Assembly: GCA_003105195.1 (NCBI GenBank) | Contig: PQAH01000257.1 | Span: forward strand, 1 to 39,398 | DNA: 39,398 nt | Reading direction: 5' to 3' | Source of the DNA: Bradyrhizobiaceae bacterium | GTDB lineage: Bacteria; Pseudomonadota; Alphaproteobacteria; Rhizobiales; Xanthobacteraceae | Shown: positions 39,211 to 39,398 of the stretch, piece by piece | Layout: each line of letters starts with the position of its first letter | Numbering within the stretch: position 1 is the first letter of the stretch | The notes under the pieces: model-generated | Told to the model about the DNA's origin: nothing | Database searches by the model: none | Seen by the model: the letters and a program-made list of their open reading frames with translations, nothing else | Translations under genes and position numbers: made by a program

Positions 39211-39398
39211 ATGCTGCCGGATCTCCGGGCGATAGCCGCCGCGGTGCTCGCGACCCTCGGGCTCCTGATGGTCGGCTTCGGCGCCGTGAGCGCGCTGCGC
39301 GTGTCCCAGGACCGCACGCTGAGCCCGCTGCAGGAAGCGCGCGAGCGCATGCGCACCAACCCCTTCGCGACCGCGCCGCCGGTGCCCGAGCCGCCCGC
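39211..39398 (+). CDS. N-terminal part of a membrane-anchored protein of unknown function (runs off the window)
   Basis: The ATG at 39211 has GAGGA 6 bases upstream and opens a frame that reaches the window edge (62 codons). It begins with a hydrophobic segment (residues about 6-28, AIAAAVLATLGLLMVGFGAV), then a polar stretch SQDRTLSPLQEARERMRTN and a Pro/Ala-rich start of a linker. This looks like a single N-terminal anchor followed by a periplasmic part. The family is not recognised. Confidence 0.6.
   Translation, partial: MLPDLRAIAAAVLATLGLLMVGFGAVSALRVSQDRTLSPLQEARERMRTNPFATAPPVPEPP

Noticed and set aside
1-39398. CRISPR array, transposase or integrase genes
   Set aside because: No regularly spaced repeats and no transposase or recombinase motifs were found in any frame.

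Overview
The window looks like an accessory catabolic region in the chromosome of a high-GC alphaproteobacterium, probably Hyphomicrobiales (Bradyrhizobium/Xanthobacter-like). The pointers are the uniformly high GC, the density of TRAP transporters, CoxMSL-type molybdenum hydroxylases and M20 amidohydrolases, and an alphaproteobacterial-looking tRNA-Ile2(CAT). The organism is inferred from style and cannot be named from the sequence alone.

Layout. (a) 65-823: a very GC-rich flanking SAM methyltransferase. (b) 824-2182: gene-poor scar holding a truncated FAD subunit of a molybdenum hydroxylase, an 18-bp inverted repeat and the 3' half of a tRNA-Lys gene. (c) 2183-8408: small operons encoding an ABC permease, an M20-like protein with altered metal ligands, a hotdog thioesterase, an AMP-forming ligase, two oxidoreductases and a RidA protein. 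(d) 8791-19155: one long operon with a TRAP transporter, a DoeA/EutD-like M24 hydrolase, an amidohydrolase, a complete CoxMSL hydroxylase and an ornithine-cyclodeaminase-like (EutC-like) protein. A GntR/FCD regulator faces it at 19181-19918. (e) 20068-23213: an EutA/maleate-isomerase-like protein, an aminotransferase and an N-carbamoyl amidohydrolase. (f) 25617-23219 on the minus strand: a dihydroorotase/hydantoinase-like protein and an NMT1-type ABC binding protein. (g) 27771-25840: a decaying second CoxLMS set with a truncated large subunit, an amber codon in the FAD subunit and an intact Fe-S subunit. (h) 27774-37558: an XRE regulator flanked by two tandem paralogous small unknown proteins, followed by a TRAP transporter, PyrK, PyrD(1B), an M20 carbamoylase, PyrC and PyrE. 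(i) 37827-39398: an intact tRNA-Ile2, a nitrilase-fold protein lacking its catalytic Cys, and a partial membrane protein.

How they work together. Blocks c-f look like one regulon. A GGAT-N6-ATCC type element sits in four promoter regions (4608, 8575, 20023, 25652), with an identical 12-mer TTGTATCCACTT at three of them, and a single GntR regulator lies in the middle. The enzymes (Mo-hydroxylase, cyclic amidohydrolase, M20 carbamoylase, and EutA/C/D-like proteins) suggest import and stepwise opening of an N-heterocycle, ureide or cyclic amidine. The substrate is not identifiable from sequence.

Block h looks like a dedicated orotate module. TRAP uptake would be followed by orotate to dihydroorotate (PyrKD), to N-carbamoylaspartate (PyrC), to aspartate + NH3 + CO2 (M20 ureidosuccinase-like), with PyrE as a salvage branch. 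An inverted repeat GTMTMA-N4-TGAGAC lies both in the XRE/small-protein divergent promoter and over the -10 box of the TRAP-pyr operon, so regulator, small unknown proteins and orotate genes appear to be one unit. This is the best candidate for an undescribed system here.
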